Assembly (NCBI GenBank): GCA_958450365.1
Contig: CAUEEP010000924.1
Span: 806,001 to 870,000 of the forward strand
Length of the DNA stretch: 64,000 nt
Reading direction: 5' to 3'
From: Mesorhabditis belari
Lineage: Eukaryota; Nematoda; Chromadorea; Rhabditida; Rhabditidae
The notes beneath the pieces are model-generated. The model saw only the letters and a list, made by a program, of their open reading frames with translations. It searched no databases and had not been told where the DNA came from. Positions 21,254 through 32,553 of the stretch are shown here, piece by piece (position 1 is the stretch's first letter; each line of letters begins with the position of its first letter). Both the position numbers and the translations under genes were made by a program.

Positions 21254-24200
21254 TTATCTTTGTGATACCGTTGTAATTCTAGGATGAAAAATCGCTCGAT
21301 ATTTCTTCCGATTGAGTAATTTGTTCAACCAGTCGGCGAGCACTTGTCGAAAAGTTTTCGATCCGAAAATCACCGCACAACTGGTGAATATCGAGTGAGA
21401 ACTTGAGCCAAATGAAGCCAAAGCTGCCACTAAAGATATGCATTACATAGAGAAGATTACATAGAGAACATTACATTGAGAAGAAGAAGAGGAGAAAGCA
21501 CCAGATCGTTTCTAAGACAGTTAAGACTACAAAAGTTAGGTTAAGCTAATTGGCAAGCTTAGCTTGACAAAAATTGGGCTGGTTTTAGTTTGATTGATTT
21601 GAAATTTTAAAATCTGAAAAATTTTTGACTATTCATTCAGTGGACAGTGGAATTTTGTACCTTTGTGTTTGATCTAAACTGAACTAAACTGATCTAAACT
21701 TAGAAGTTTGATCTAAACTCATCTAAGCTTGATCTAAACTCATCTAAACTTGATCTAAACTCATCTAAACTCATCTAAACTTGATCTAAGCTCATCTAAA
21801 CTCATCTAAACTTGATCTAAGCTCATCTAAACTCATCTAAACTTGATCTAAGCTCATCTAAACTTGATCTAAACTCATCTAAACATGATCTAAGCTCATC
21901 TAAGCTCATCTAAACTTGATCTAAATCCTTTAGACTTGATCTAAATCCTCTAAACTTGATCTAAACTCATCTAAACTCATCTAAACTTGCTCTAAACTCA
22001 TCTAAACTTAGAAGTTTGATCTAAACTCATCTAAACTTGATTTAAACTCATCTAAACTTGATTTAAACTCATCTAAACTTGATCTAAACTTCCAAAATAA
22101 CAAACCAGCGTCTAAAATATCACTCTCAACGATTCGAATCATGGATAAAGCAAGACAACCAAATGGAAATCCAATACAAGTGACAAGGACAATAATCTGA
22201 AAGTGGCTAACGATTTATCGCTGTCGCTGATATCGATGATCAGATCTATCAACGATTTATCACTGTGCACATGTAGATAACATCACATGTCGATAACAAA
22301 ATCCAGGGTGCATCATAGTTACCCGAACAAAGCTGTTTGCCCTTTGAATCCGCCATTTTGTTATGTATGCGTTCCATGCTCGGATCGAGCATGGAACGAA
22401 ATCCTATAAAGCTAAATTCAGGCTGCAATCGAAGCCTACCCTGAACGTCTGTTGTTATCAAAGCTGTTATCAAAGCTGTTATGAAAGCTGTTATGAAAGC
22501 TGTTATCAAAGCTGTTATCAAAGCTGTTATGAAAGCTGTTAACAAAGCTGTTATCAAATCTATTATCAAAGCTGTTAACAAAGCTGTTATCAAAGCTGTT
22601 ATAAACTCTAAAGAAGGAAACATTGAGTAGTTTGTTTTAAAAATTGTTCTTTATATTTAAATAAAAGTAACTAAAATATATGTTTGCATAAAAACGCTCT
22701 TTTGTGGTTTATATGCCACGAAAGAGCGAAAGATGCGAAATTTGATTTGTCTGGGCAATTCTGATGCACCCTGTAGACACTTTAATCCTTTAACCCTCTA
22801 ATAAATCCTTCAAATGCACCAGAAGCAGTCACTAATCAAAGAAAATTTGCAAACAACCTGCAAGAATGACATCAATGACAAATAGTTATTGATCTCTTTC
22901 GTCTTTTGGCTCATATTGAAATGTTTTTGTTGAGAAAAGGCATAATAAGCAAATAGTGTAAATCCAGAGATTAGTAATAAAACGAGTAAAATAACAATAA
23001 TAGAGATCAATTTCATCTCAAACTCGTTAATTTGACAATATAGAATTGCTTGAAATGGCCCGAGATTTAGGGCACAAGCGAAGGGAACGTTTAGACAAAT
23101 CTAAAATCACTAACTATGCAACTTTAAATGCCTCGATGCCCGGTAAATAGGAAATTAAGTGCTAACAAGCCCCTCTAATTGTGAGCCATACTGTTGGCCA
23201 ATTAGTCATACCTGGTCGTCGAACTTTGTTTTGTATCAAGTCATGTTTTGGCTTTGGGATACTTTATTCTTACAAGGAATAAAGTAGTCAAAGTCAAGCT
23301 GACCTTTTGAGTCAAGCTGGCCTTTTGAGTCAAGCTGGCCTTTTGACTCGTGAACAAGTCCATTTTATCGAGTCGGCCATAAGGATCTCGAATCCGTTTT
23401 TAGTTTTTGCACAACGCTTGAAAATCGCTTTGCAAACGCGAGATATTTAGCATAGAAAATCACCTTGGATCTCGAGCTCTTTATGCGGCCGTCAAACGCT
23501 TTCTTAGCAACTTTGGTGGTCTAGTGGATAGTCTGCTAGACGACCGAACCATTATATGATTCCCTCCCAAGTTCGAGTCCCACTAGCGCCCAAACTTCTT
23601 TGATTTTTTAAAAAACTGTTTCCTTAGCTATTTGCATTCAATTATTGACTCAAGTTTTATACACTGCTTTCTGTAACTTTAACAAATGATTGACAAAAGA
23701 TCAGAATCAGATCAGAATCAGATCAGAATCAGGTCAGAATCAGATCAGAATCATCTACTCATTCTGCTCTTCTGTAGTAATGAAAAATTTAACCTTTGCT
23801 GCCACATTTCTAAAAGCTACAGAGCTACGGTGCATAAAATTCAACTCGTTTATTCATTGCAAATTCGTAGAGAAATAGTTTTTTAAAAAGCAAAAAAGTT
23901 TGGCTAGAGTGGGACTCGAACTTGGGGCAAAAGTATGATAGGTTCGGTAGTCTAGCAGACTATCCACTAGACCACAGAAGCATTTTAAATGGGCGTGTGA
24001 TGGCCGGTTAAGAAGCTCGAGATTCAAATCTCGCGTTCTGTAAAAACTAAAAACGGATTTGTGATCCCCATGCCCGACTCTACAGGGTAGACATGGTTAT
24101 CGGATCGGATCGAATCAGGAACGATCGGATCGAATCAGGAACGATCGGATCGAAGCAGGAACGATCGGATCGAAGCAGGAACGATCGGATCTGATAGGTA

Positions 24201-25734
24201 CGACCAATCGGGCTAGCCCGATCCGATCCGTTCAACCGATCGGGCTAGTCCGATCCGATCCGATCTGATTTTTGGCCAAAAAACCATGTCTACTACAGGG
24301 TGATCAAAAACTTCCCGCACACTTTACAAAAGCAGCTTAATTTTTCAGCTAAAACCCAGATCGAAATTCGATTTACTATAGATTTTGAAGCTGAAAATCT
24401 GGGGAGCATTTCTTCACCTAAACCATCCTAATCAAAGCCACCAGCTCTCCAAAGAAGCATTGTAGTTGGAGACAAACTGTCACTGGCAAACTGGCAAACT
24501 GACAAAATGAAGTAGCATTTTAAATTGAATTGAGTGGATCAATTGAATCAATTCAATGTGCGAGAACTTTTTGATCACCCTTTATAAGATGGACTTGTTC
24601 CCGAACCAAAAGATCAGCTTGACTCGGCGCCTTTCCCTTGTTAGCCTGATTTACATGAGTTACAGTTATGGGTTTGATTTGACCTCTTCTAGCCAGGTCT
24701 GCGCTAAAAGGATGATAAGGTCGAGAACCACACGCCTGGCTTTGGTCTTTGGCCATACCCTGATTCTCAGACAGTTTTTTTGTTAGTTTCTCTTATCTGT
24801 ACCCATCTATGCCTTTAGCGCTCACCATTTTTTGGTCTCCAATGCACGTGTCATCCGAATAAACAACAACCAACAAACAGATCAAAACAATCACCATTAG
24901 CATCAAAATTCCGAGAATATAAACTGCTATTAAAGCGATACGATATTGCGATAGAGAATGTTGGAAATAAAGTCGATAGGTTAGAGAAGAAATCACCATA
25001 CCCACACAGCCATGAAGCAGACTTAGGTAAACGCTCTAGATTTTCAAAGCTTTGACTTTCAAAGATGACTTTCAAAGCACTATGATAATGAGTCCTTGTA
25101 AAGTGGATGGTCGCCAATAGAATTGGAGGATTACGATTCGGTTAGCCATAAGAGTTATTGGTTTAGCGCTTGTCTCGATGAGCACGCAAAACCAAGAAAA
25201 AGCCTGAATGTTGTTTTTGTGTAAGTATTTCTGTACACAATTTTGTTGATTGTAAAGTTCGCATCAAGTTTTTAGCCCAGTTGATGCGGCAAAATCATGG
25301 GCAAAATCATGGACAATGGGCAAATCAAGCTAAAAGTCAAGGCAAGACTGGCTTCCGACTACAAGATTGGTTCGACCTAGAAAACCTAGAAACCTAGACC
25401 TAGATCTAGATCTAGACCTAGAAAATCGATTCTGGCAAGATTAGTTCGTCTGACTAGAGCCGGAAAGCGATTCTGGAACTCAAGATGTTCCAGAATCGCT
25501 TCTGGAACATCTTGAGTTCCCAACACTGGGTTATCGATTTGGGTAATTAAACCAAACTTTTAAAAAACCTCTTACCATTTGCCAAAAAATAAGTCTTTTA
25601 TAACTTTTCGTCGCCAGTGATTTATGATAGAAAAGTAAATAGAAAGCCAAGCAAAAAAGGAGGGTCGATGGGATGAACATCATCGTATAACATATTGAAA
25701 TCAAGCTTTGTACTTGGTTATTCGGGAAAAACAT
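21254..25734 (-). CDS. Seven-transmembrane chemoreceptor-like protein (str/srh type)
   Basis: Six exons, 25734-25576, 25203-25081, 25035-24826, 23100-22858, 22196-22106 and 21429-21254, join in phase to 1002 nt (333 aa plus stop), a normal size for nematode serpentine receptors. Helices: SLISICYTMMFIPSTLLFCL (1), FCVLIETSAKPITLMA (2), LLHGCVGMVISSLTYRLYF with the TYR(L)Y end of helix 3, ALIAVYILGILMLMVIVLI (4), ISIIVILLVLLLISGFTLFA (5), then MSQKTKEINNYLSLMSFLQ, a typical cytoplasmic loop into helix 6 (IIVLVTCIGFPFGCLALSMI), and helix 7 with SSSHSIFTS. It would act as a surface receptor in chemosensory cells, ligand unknown. Its tail lies 22 bp from the CUB gene end, on the opposite strand. 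Long introns contain two MITEs and an inverted tRNA-like pair. Confidence 0.8.
21680..22090. repeat. TTGATCTAAACTCATCTAAAC minisatellite
   Basis: About twenty units of about 20 bp with 10-bp half-units, in the last intron of the receptor gene, ending about 15 bp before exon 5. Confidence 0.9.
22304..22773. mobile_element. Tc1-type MITE with internal 12-bp array
   Basis: Ends CAGGGTGCATCATAGTTACC and GAATTGCCC...TGATGCACCCTG: inverted repeats of the CAGGGTG(C) class used by Tc1-like elements here. It contains about 13 copies of GCTGTTATCAAA (22450-22605). No transposase is present. It lies in intron 4 of the receptor gene. Confidence 0.75.
23370..24080. repeat. Large inverted repeat with tRNA-like arms
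   Basis: Arms of about 200 bp face each other: the left reads AATCCGTTTTTAGTTTTTGC ... TGGTCTAGTGGATAGTCTGC ... AAGTTCGAGTCCCAC, and the right is its inverse (GTGGGACTCGAACTTGGGGC ... GCAGACTATCCACTAGACCA ... ACTAAAAACGGATT). TGGTCTAGTGG and GTTCGAGTCC match A-box and B-box promoter motifs at tRNA-like spacing. Acceptor and anticodon stems do not pair well, so these are tRNA-derived repeats rather than working tRNA genes. The spacer holds short GATCAGAATCA repeats. Confidence 0.65.
24087..24293. mobile_element. Element with GTAGACATGGTT ends and GATCGGATC array
   Basis: GTAGACATGGTT and AACCATGTCTAC are perfect inverted ends enclosing five copies of AACGATCGGATCGAATCAGG and GATCCGATCC runs. 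The same layout occurs at 30950-31260. No coding content. It directly abuts the next MITE. Confidence 0.75.
24296..24582. mobile_element. Short Tc1-type MITE, 287 bp
   Basis: Left CAGGGTGATCAAAAACTTCC and right GAACTTTTTGATCACCCTTT are inverted copies flanked by TA. No ORF belongs to it. It lies in intron 3 of the receptor gene. Confidence 0.8.
25450..25525. repeat. Short hairpin-forming inverted repeat
   Basis: GGAACTCAAGATGTTCCAGA and its inverse CTGGAACATCTTGAGTTCC sit close together in intron 1 of the receptor gene. A few duplicated CTAGACCTAGA words lie beside it. Confidence 0.7.
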
Positions 25735-26368
25735 TGTTTTTTTTAAAGTAAAAACCTCTCGACTTTGCTTGTTAGTGCGAAAAAAGACAGGTGGGATGAT
25801 TTGAGGTGATTTGTGGGATGATGAGACAGGTGGGATGATTTGAAGAAATCAAAATCGAGAAAGCACAGGTGATGTTGAAAGCACCTGGAGACTTTCTATA
25901 AGCGATCACTCTAAACTTCAGAAATACTTTGTAGCTTTTAGGGTAATTTGTGATTGGGTTGGCGCGCGAAAAAAGCCTCACTTTTTATTCAGCATTTGAG
26001 AAGGATTCGTCAACAAATCACTTAAATTAGCAACAAACGGCTTAAAGAGCCCACTATCTTGACATTTCAATGGAAAACGTCAACAAATCACTCCATTTAA
26101 GCGAAAAAACGCTTAAATTAGCAACAAACGGCCTAAAGCCACTCCATTATCTTGACATTTCAATGGAAAACGTCAACAAATCACTTCAATTAGCCACAAA
26201 ACATTTAAATTAGCAACAAATCACTCAATTTAACCAAAAAACACTTAAATTAGCAACAAACGGCTTAAAGAGGCCTTAAAAGAGGGATCCGAATTCCCAT
26301 TCTCGTTTCTTACGAAAATTATCGGCAGATTGGTGTAGTAATATCATTTTTTGATGAAGTTTTATGTA
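25735..26368. other. Upstream of the receptor; degenerate AACAAATCACTT repeats
   Basis: This contains the presumed promoter of the receptor gene and, at 26000-26280, diffuse direct repeats built from ATTAGCAACAAACGGCTTAA and GTCAACAAATCACT. No gene is seen. Confidence 0.5.
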
Positions 26369-26888
26369 TTGGGTTGGGGATTATGACTCGGCGCCGAAAA
26401 TCAAAAAAATGTCTAAAACTTCAATTCGACTTCGTCAAATAATATGCGTTTGATATGAGTAGAATGGTTAACTAATTCTCTACAAAATGACATTTAAAAG
26501 AAAATTCAAACAGCGCCTCCGCTCAAGAAAAAGCCATTTTTTCACAAAAACTACAAACTGTGATCTAGAAAAAACCATTGGTGGGATCTTCCTGCAAATT
26601 TGGCAACTTAAGTAATTGAATGTGCTCTATCTTTTTTATATAAACACCAAAGAAGGTTTATGTGAAAGAAACTGTTCAAATGATGAGTCGGACTCTTTGC
26701 CATTTTAACCAGCTGCGTTTGGAAGTTCATAAACTCCACGAAAGAAAAGCTTTGTGGAATCTCTGAAAAGTGATTTTGTAGAGAAATAGTGGATCCTTTT
26801 GATGAAACCAAACGTATGTTTAAAGAAGGCTCTATGTGTGCAACAAGTCCCTTTAAAGTTTGGCGCCGAGTCATAGTCCCCAACCCAA
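26369..26888. mobile_element. Mariner-type MITE, TTGGGTTGGGGA ends (copy 3)
   Basis: Inverted ends TTGGGTTGGGGATTATGACT and AGTCATAGTCCCCAACCCAA, TA on both sides, 520 bp. It is the same family as the two insertions in the piggyBac copy at 40-42 kb. The ORF within it recurs in every copy only because the DNA is repeated. Confidence 0.9.
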
Positions 26889-27369
26889 TAGAAATGATTA
26901 AGGTAAATCCGTTTATCAATAATTTATCAATAATTTAATGTATTAAAAGATAAAATCAGCTTTTCAAGCCAGTTACAACCTTGAGTATATCAGCTAGTTT
27001 TGAGCTGCCGAATGCAGAATTTGTCGAAAAATACACCCAAAATTAAAGAAGAAATTTCTCCAAAAATCTCCGTATTGGGTATTCATTTTATTGAGTCCGG
27101 AAATTGGAACTTTAAATGATCGAAACTTTCAGAGGATCTCGAAAACTTATTAACGTAATGCCTACTTATTAATGCCTGTAATAATAGCGCCCCCTCTAAT
27201 AGTAGCGCTCCTTAACTGAATATCTTAATGCATATGAGAAATCTCAAGATATTCAGCTTTTTGCTTTTTAGCAGCTTGCAACTAAAACATTTTTATTCTT
27301 CTTCTTCTCTTTTTTTACTGCTTTTCTAGCATTTCTTATCCGTTTTCTTTGATAATTTGATTTTTTTAG

Positions 27370-27624
27370 GTTCGATGAGCGATCACGAAAGCTAGGGATG
27401 ACTTTGAAGCGTTTCGCGATCGAATTGAGCACAAACTAAACAGATTCTTTCAAGAAGGAGAAGAACATTAACGTGAATTGAACGAAGAATTACACGAGGA
27501 ATCGGAGAAAGAAGCAAACGTGGGAACCAACAAGCCAAAGCGAAAGAAAAAAAAAGTAATAGATGCGAAGAATAAACTCGATGCTGCAAAAATGGCTCGC
27601 GAAGTCTCCGTTCATGCCATATTG
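27370..27624 (+). pseudogene. Coding remnant, charged helical protein with internal stop
   Basis: After an acceptor-like TTTTTTTAG (27361-27369) the frame reads ARDDFEAFRDRIEHKLNRFF, then meets a TAA, then continues in the same frame with RELNEELHEESEKEANVG, a lysine run KPKRKKKK and AKMAREVSVHAIL. The conserved look on both sides of a single in-frame stop suggests a recently dead exon. Family not recognised. Confidence 0.4.
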
Positions 27625-27744
27625 TAAGTTAGATATCATTCGAAAACCTGAAGTGTCGTCGCTAAAAATATACAAATTATTTGCAAGTCTCAATTTAATC
27701 TTAAATTTCTCTTAGATAAGATCAACAAATACTTCTTCAGTTAG

Positions 27745-27948
27745 TTTTCCCATTAAAGCTTTTCCATTAAAGCTTTTCCATTAAAGCTTTTCCATTAAAG
27801 CTTTTCCATTAAAGCTTTTCCATTAAAGCTTTTCCATTAAAGCTTTTCCATTAAAGCTTTTCCATTAAAGCTTTTCCATTAAAGCTTTTCCATTAAAGCT
27901 TTTCCATTAAAGCTTTTCCATTAAAGCTTTTCCATTAAAGCTTTCCCA
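27745..27948. repeat. 14-bp minisatellite, CCATTAAAGCTTTT unit
   Basis: Fourteen or so virtually identical copies, each with a HindIII site (AAGCTT). Very low divergence suggests recent growth. Confidence 0.95.
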
Positions 27949-28454
27949 AACTTATGACACTAAGAGCTAGAAACGAGTTTGTGGATTGTCTCGGTTCAAA
28001 GCAAACAAAACTATTTTGAAATAGTGCCTAAGATCAATGAAACATCTGCATTGTGACGTTTTCGATTCGACGTCAGATTTCAAAAAGCAAAATGATAACG
28101 AATAGGAAAGATCAGAAAACGAGACGTCCGCACCAAGAACTTGCCGAATTTTTTTGATGACTAAACAAGGTTTCTCGCCTTCTCTTATTCGAATTCTCTT
28201 CGAATTCTCTTATCTGCGTCTTGCGAAATGGAAAAGAGAAAAGAGATTATAAAAGGACGCTCGAGTCTGGTGTTTCATCCAGAGCATTGAAAGCTTGTAA
28301 ATATTCACTACTAAACCCCAATTGTTTACGTAACACCAATTTACATTCTTGCTTATCAATTCTTCAATCTTAACTAATTTAAATTCTGCTTCTGAGACTT
28401 AATTTGAATCGAAGATCACTCAAAAAAAAGTCAATTGATGGGTAAATTTCAAAT

Positions 28455-28517
28455 TACTTTCCTGTTACTGTTACTTTCCTGTTACTGTTACTTTCCTGTT
28501 ACTGTTACTTTCCTCTT
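28455..28517. repeat. ACTTTCCTGTTACTGTT, four copies
   Basis: A 17-bp unit in tandem directly before the first identified exon of the PH/His gene, probably in an intron. Confidence 0.85.
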
Positions 28518-28521
28518 AAAG

Positions 28522-31500
28522 AGGCCAAGAATTGAATTATTTGGACTTTCTAAGGAAAAAGTGTCAAATTTCTATTGAAAAACAATCTTCTCTAGACTCC
28601 ACGGTGCTCGAGGGTGCTGGGATTCACGTTTTCAAATCTGGATTCTTTGGCGGAAAATGGAAAAAGAGATATTGCGCATTGGGATCATCAGGAACTTTCA
28701 GCATCTATCAAGATCCAGTAAAGTATTTTAAAATATTATGACATTACATTCAAGTGAAGCAAAAGATATTCAGCTTTACATTCCGGTATTAGTGTAATGA
28801 GCTAACTAGCGCAATCGACCAGAGACAAGCTAAATCTGGCACTTGTACTGTAATCAGACCTACAGGGCTGTAATCAGGCCAACATTTGGGTGCAAAACCC
28901 TTAACTCCTACCAGTTTTCCCATTTGCTTTGTTTTCTTACTAGTTTGGAGACTTCGTAGGGATCGATTACCGTTTTTTTATCTCTGATAACGAGCTTGGA
29001 CTTACTAGAATTGGCCATTATTTGACCAACAACAATTTAAAATTTAAATTCATTATTATTATTATAAGATATAAGATATTATACTAGTATATACATAGTA
29101 GATTTACTATAATAGCTAGTATCAAAAAAGTTTTTGAGGAAAAGACGACGAGGAAAAGTGTTTGAGTGGGGAAAGTGTGGCAGAAAAGGTATCGATAGTA
29201 TCGACATCTTTCTTTCCCAGTTTCTGGCAACTAGGAAAAGTGTTTGAGTGGGGAAAGTGTGGCAGAAAAGGCGTTGATATCAGATATCATTACTATTATG
29301 TTATGTTATATTATTATTATTATTATTATTATTACTATTATTATTATTATTATTATTCTTTTAAGGACTGTAGCCGAACGCTGAAGACAGTGATTCGACT
29401 CCAAGACGTCTCCCAATTCTTTATTCCAGATATGCAATTGAATCTTGGTATGGATTTAAAGAAAAACACAAATACGAGAATTTAAGTATACCCAAAAGTT
29501 CTCGAGAAAATGAACCCGAACTTTATGTTGGGATTGAGGGAAGGGGCAAGGAGTAAAATTGTTTGGATTCATTTTGAAGATGAGGAGATGATGAAGTAAG
29601 GCTAAAATTGGTATCTTGAAATGATACTTTTTCAGGACATGGCTTGGAGCAATGGCAAAGATTTTGAATGAATTGGGCACAGGAATTGGAGTGGCTGGAT
29701 ACAAGCCTTTGTATGGTGAGTTTATATAGAGCTGTGTTAGTTGTTTTCTTCTTTGTTTGCTAATTGCTTTCTTCTTTGTTTGCTTTAGCAAATCTTTAGT
29801 CTTAAAAAACTAAAATTTTCTTGTTTAGTGACTTCCGGACAAGAAAATTACGATTTCACTAAAATGAATCTTTTCTCGATTATGCTTTTGGAATATGGTA
29901 AGTACAAAAGGGAAGCTTTAGTTTAAAATGAATATATGAACCAAAAACCAAAACCAAATGAACTCAATAGATTGCAAACAAAAGAAAACACCAAATTCCG
30001 CAAAAACTCGAGTTACTTTAGGTGCTTGCAACTGGCGGCCTTACCATCATCCTAGACCACATCACTTTCAACCATTACATCCAGGGCCAGTCGTTATACA
30101 TCCAGTAAGTTGTTCAATTGTTGATTATTGGGTATTCAATTGTTGATCTTGGGCACAATTAATAAAATTCCTCAAACTGATATCCAACCAAAACCTCTAC
30201 TGGACTTTGAATCACTAAATTAGGACTTCCTATAGAATCGGGACGTAATGCAAACCCAAACATAATATTTGTTCTGACAAAAATTGCGTCAAAACAAACT
30301 ACAAAGTGAGGCGAAAGTTCTGTCTTATTTAAATTAACTTTTCAAGATGCTAACAATTGGGAGCTTTGTAGTTTGAACGGTAAGAATATAAAAAAGCTTT
30401 TTCCGAGTTCTGCCCTTTTATAAACTCTCTTAAAATGAAATTCTCTCTGATTGTTATTATTTCATAAGTATTTATAGCCAAAAGACAGCCAATCTATCAC
30501 AAAATCTAAATATTATTGCCGTTTTTCAATAGCTCCTTTAGATTTTGAGTTATCACAATTTGCGTGAGCTCTTTGGTTGCACCAGTTATTAGTATTACCA
30601 GTAGAAGAAAACCTATTGACACCTTAGAAATCAGACCTCTAGAAGCCCGCAAAAAAGGTGTTTATCAGTTCTAAACTAAAAATACGACAAGATTTTCCAA
30701 TAAGTTTGTAATTTCTATAGAAATTTTTGCAATGAAAAAGCGCAAAAATATGTTCTTTTTTGAACTTTTTTCGAAGCGGATAGAGTAGTGATAATTCGAA
30801 ATCTAAAAAAGTTATTTAAAAACTGTAATAAGATTTAAATTCTGTAAAAGATTGGCTATTTTTTGGCTATAAACCCTTATGAAATAAAATCAACCAGGAA
30901 GCTTTTAGAGGGAATTCTAAAAAGGGAAGAACTTTCGCCGCATCCTGTATCAGACATGGTTTTTTTGGCAAAATCAGAGCAGATTGGATCGGATCGGGCT
31001 AGTCCGATTGGTCGGATCTATCGGATCTGATCAGATCGGAGCGGATCGGTCGGACCTATCGGATCAGATCAGTTCAGGCTAGCCCTATCGGTCAGATCTA
31101 TCGGATTGGATCAGTTCGGAGCGGATCGGTCGGACCTATCGGATCAGATTAGTGCCGGCTAGCCCTATCGGTCAGATCTATCGGATTGGATCAGATCGGG
31201 CTAGCTCTATCGGTCGGATCTATCGGATCGGATCGGTCCTGATTCGATAACCATGTCTACCCTGTACAACCTCATAACCATCCTAGCTGTGATCTTAGTG
31301 ACTTGATATAACTAGCCTGACTCTTTTTAACAAAACTTGTTCACTATGTGATTCAATTGTTCATTAATTCAGTTTGTTAAGCTAATCTTTTGTATTTTAG
31401 CACCATCACCATCATCATTTGGGTCATCACCATCATCATTTTGGCCATCATCATCACCATCACCATCATGCAGGTAAGAAAAGATTTAATAGTAAACTCG

Positions 31501-31631
31501 CTAAATTGATAGAAGAAAATGAAATGAAGACAAGAAATTAAGGTCACCACCATCACCACGGACATCACCACGGACATCATCACTTCGGCGGTCATCATCA
31601 CGGTGGGCATCATTTCGGTGGACATCATTGA
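28522..31631 (+). CDS. PH-like domain protein with His/Gly-rich C-terminus
   Basis: Eight exons share one frame (781 nt, at least 259 aa): 28522-28717, 29366-29447, 29487-29595, 29636-29715, 29829-29897, 30022-30104, 31401-31473, 31543-31631. Residues about 25-145 resemble a pleckstrin-homology fold: GFFGGKWKKRYCALGSSGTF (strands 1-3 with the basic KWKKRY), TLKTVIRLQDVSQFFI, RSKIVWIHFEDEEMMK and a closing helix WLGAMAKILNELG. The tail passes through PYHHPRPHHFQPLHP into runs of His broken by Gly and Phe, ending GGHHFGGHH. PH domains bind phosphoinositides or proteins at membranes; the tail should bind Zn, Cu or Ni. The first exon is not identified; a 17-bp repeat precedes 28522. The last acceptor is AAG, the weakest call. 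A GATC element lies in the 1.3-kb intron. Confidence 0.65.
29308..29357. repeat. (TTA)n microsatellite
   Basis: Run of TTATTA before the acceptor at 29365. The poly-Tyr ORF over it is an artefact. Confidence 0.9.
30950..31260. mobile_element. GATCGGATC element, second copy
   Basis: AGACATGGTTTTTTTGGC at the left and GATAACCATGTCTACC at the right enclose alternating GGTCGGATCTATCGGATC and GATCGGGCTAGTCC words. This is the same family as 24087-24293, in opposite order of ends. It lies in the intron before the His-rich exons. Confidence 0.75.
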
Positions 31632-31851
31632 ACATAGAAATTCATCTTTCTTTAAAAAAAGATAAAGATTTGTAAATATTGTCTTAAAAGTTTATTAATG
31701 TGTCTCCCGGGCTTGCGTAAAAAGTTCTGCAACACAGTCAAAGCTCAACAATAACGCGAGAAATCTTGCAAGAGGTACTTAAAAGATAACAAACAAAGTT
31801 TAACGCTTTTGGCTTTAACGCCTTAATATCCGCCTTTGGCTTTGATGCAAG

Positions 31852-32267
31852 CCTCTACAAAATGACTTTTGAGAGATTCCACAAAGCTTTTCTTTCGTGG
31901 AGTTTATGAACTTCCAAACGCAGCTGGTTAAAATGACAAAGAGTCCGACTCATCATTTGAACAGTTTCTTTCACATAAACCTTCTTTGGTGTTTATATAA
32001 AAAAGATAGAGCACATTCAATTACTTAAGTTGCCAAATTTGCAGGAAGATCCCACCAATGGTTTTTTCTAGATCACAGTTTGTAGTTTTTGTGAAAAAAT
32101 GGCTTTTTCTTGAGCGGAGGCGCTGTTTGAATTTTCTTTTAAATGTCATTTTGTAGAGAATTAGTTAACCATTCTACTGATATCAAACGCATATTATTCG
32201 ACGAAGTCTGCTAGAAGTTTTAGACATTTTTTTGATTTTCGGCGCCGACTCATTCTCCCCAACCCAA
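31852..32267. mobile_element. Mariner-type MITE, truncated (copy 4)
   Basis: Matches copies at 26369, 40317 and 41100 from the internal CTCTACAAAATGACTTTT to the end CTCATTCTCCCCAACCCAA. About 100 bp of the other end is missing. TA follows at 32268. Confidence 0.85.
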
Positions 32268-32553
32268 TATATGCGATAATGTCAACAGTCATTCATCTAT
32301 CTAAGAAACAAAACAAATGTAACAAAGTCAAAAATCATCAAAGTTATCGACAACAAAAAACTCAAGCTTTGGGACCCATCCTCGAGAAATTTCTTTTCGG
32401 GGAAAATTCTCTAAAGCATGTTTATTTAATGTATAGTAGCCCAGAGTATTCAAAAGCGAATGGGCACAATCGATTTCATGCAGTTTATTGGAATTCTTTA
32501 GTGCGCACTTTGTGAGAAGTATCAACATGATAAACGATAAAACATGACGTACA

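Noticed and set aside
23510..23592. Functional tRNA gene on the plus strand (and its inverse at 23905-23985)
   Set aside because: A and B boxes are present but acceptor and anticodon stems do not pair.
31377..31628. Met/Val-rich minus-strand protein
   Set aside because: It is the reverse strand of the His codons of the PH/His gene.
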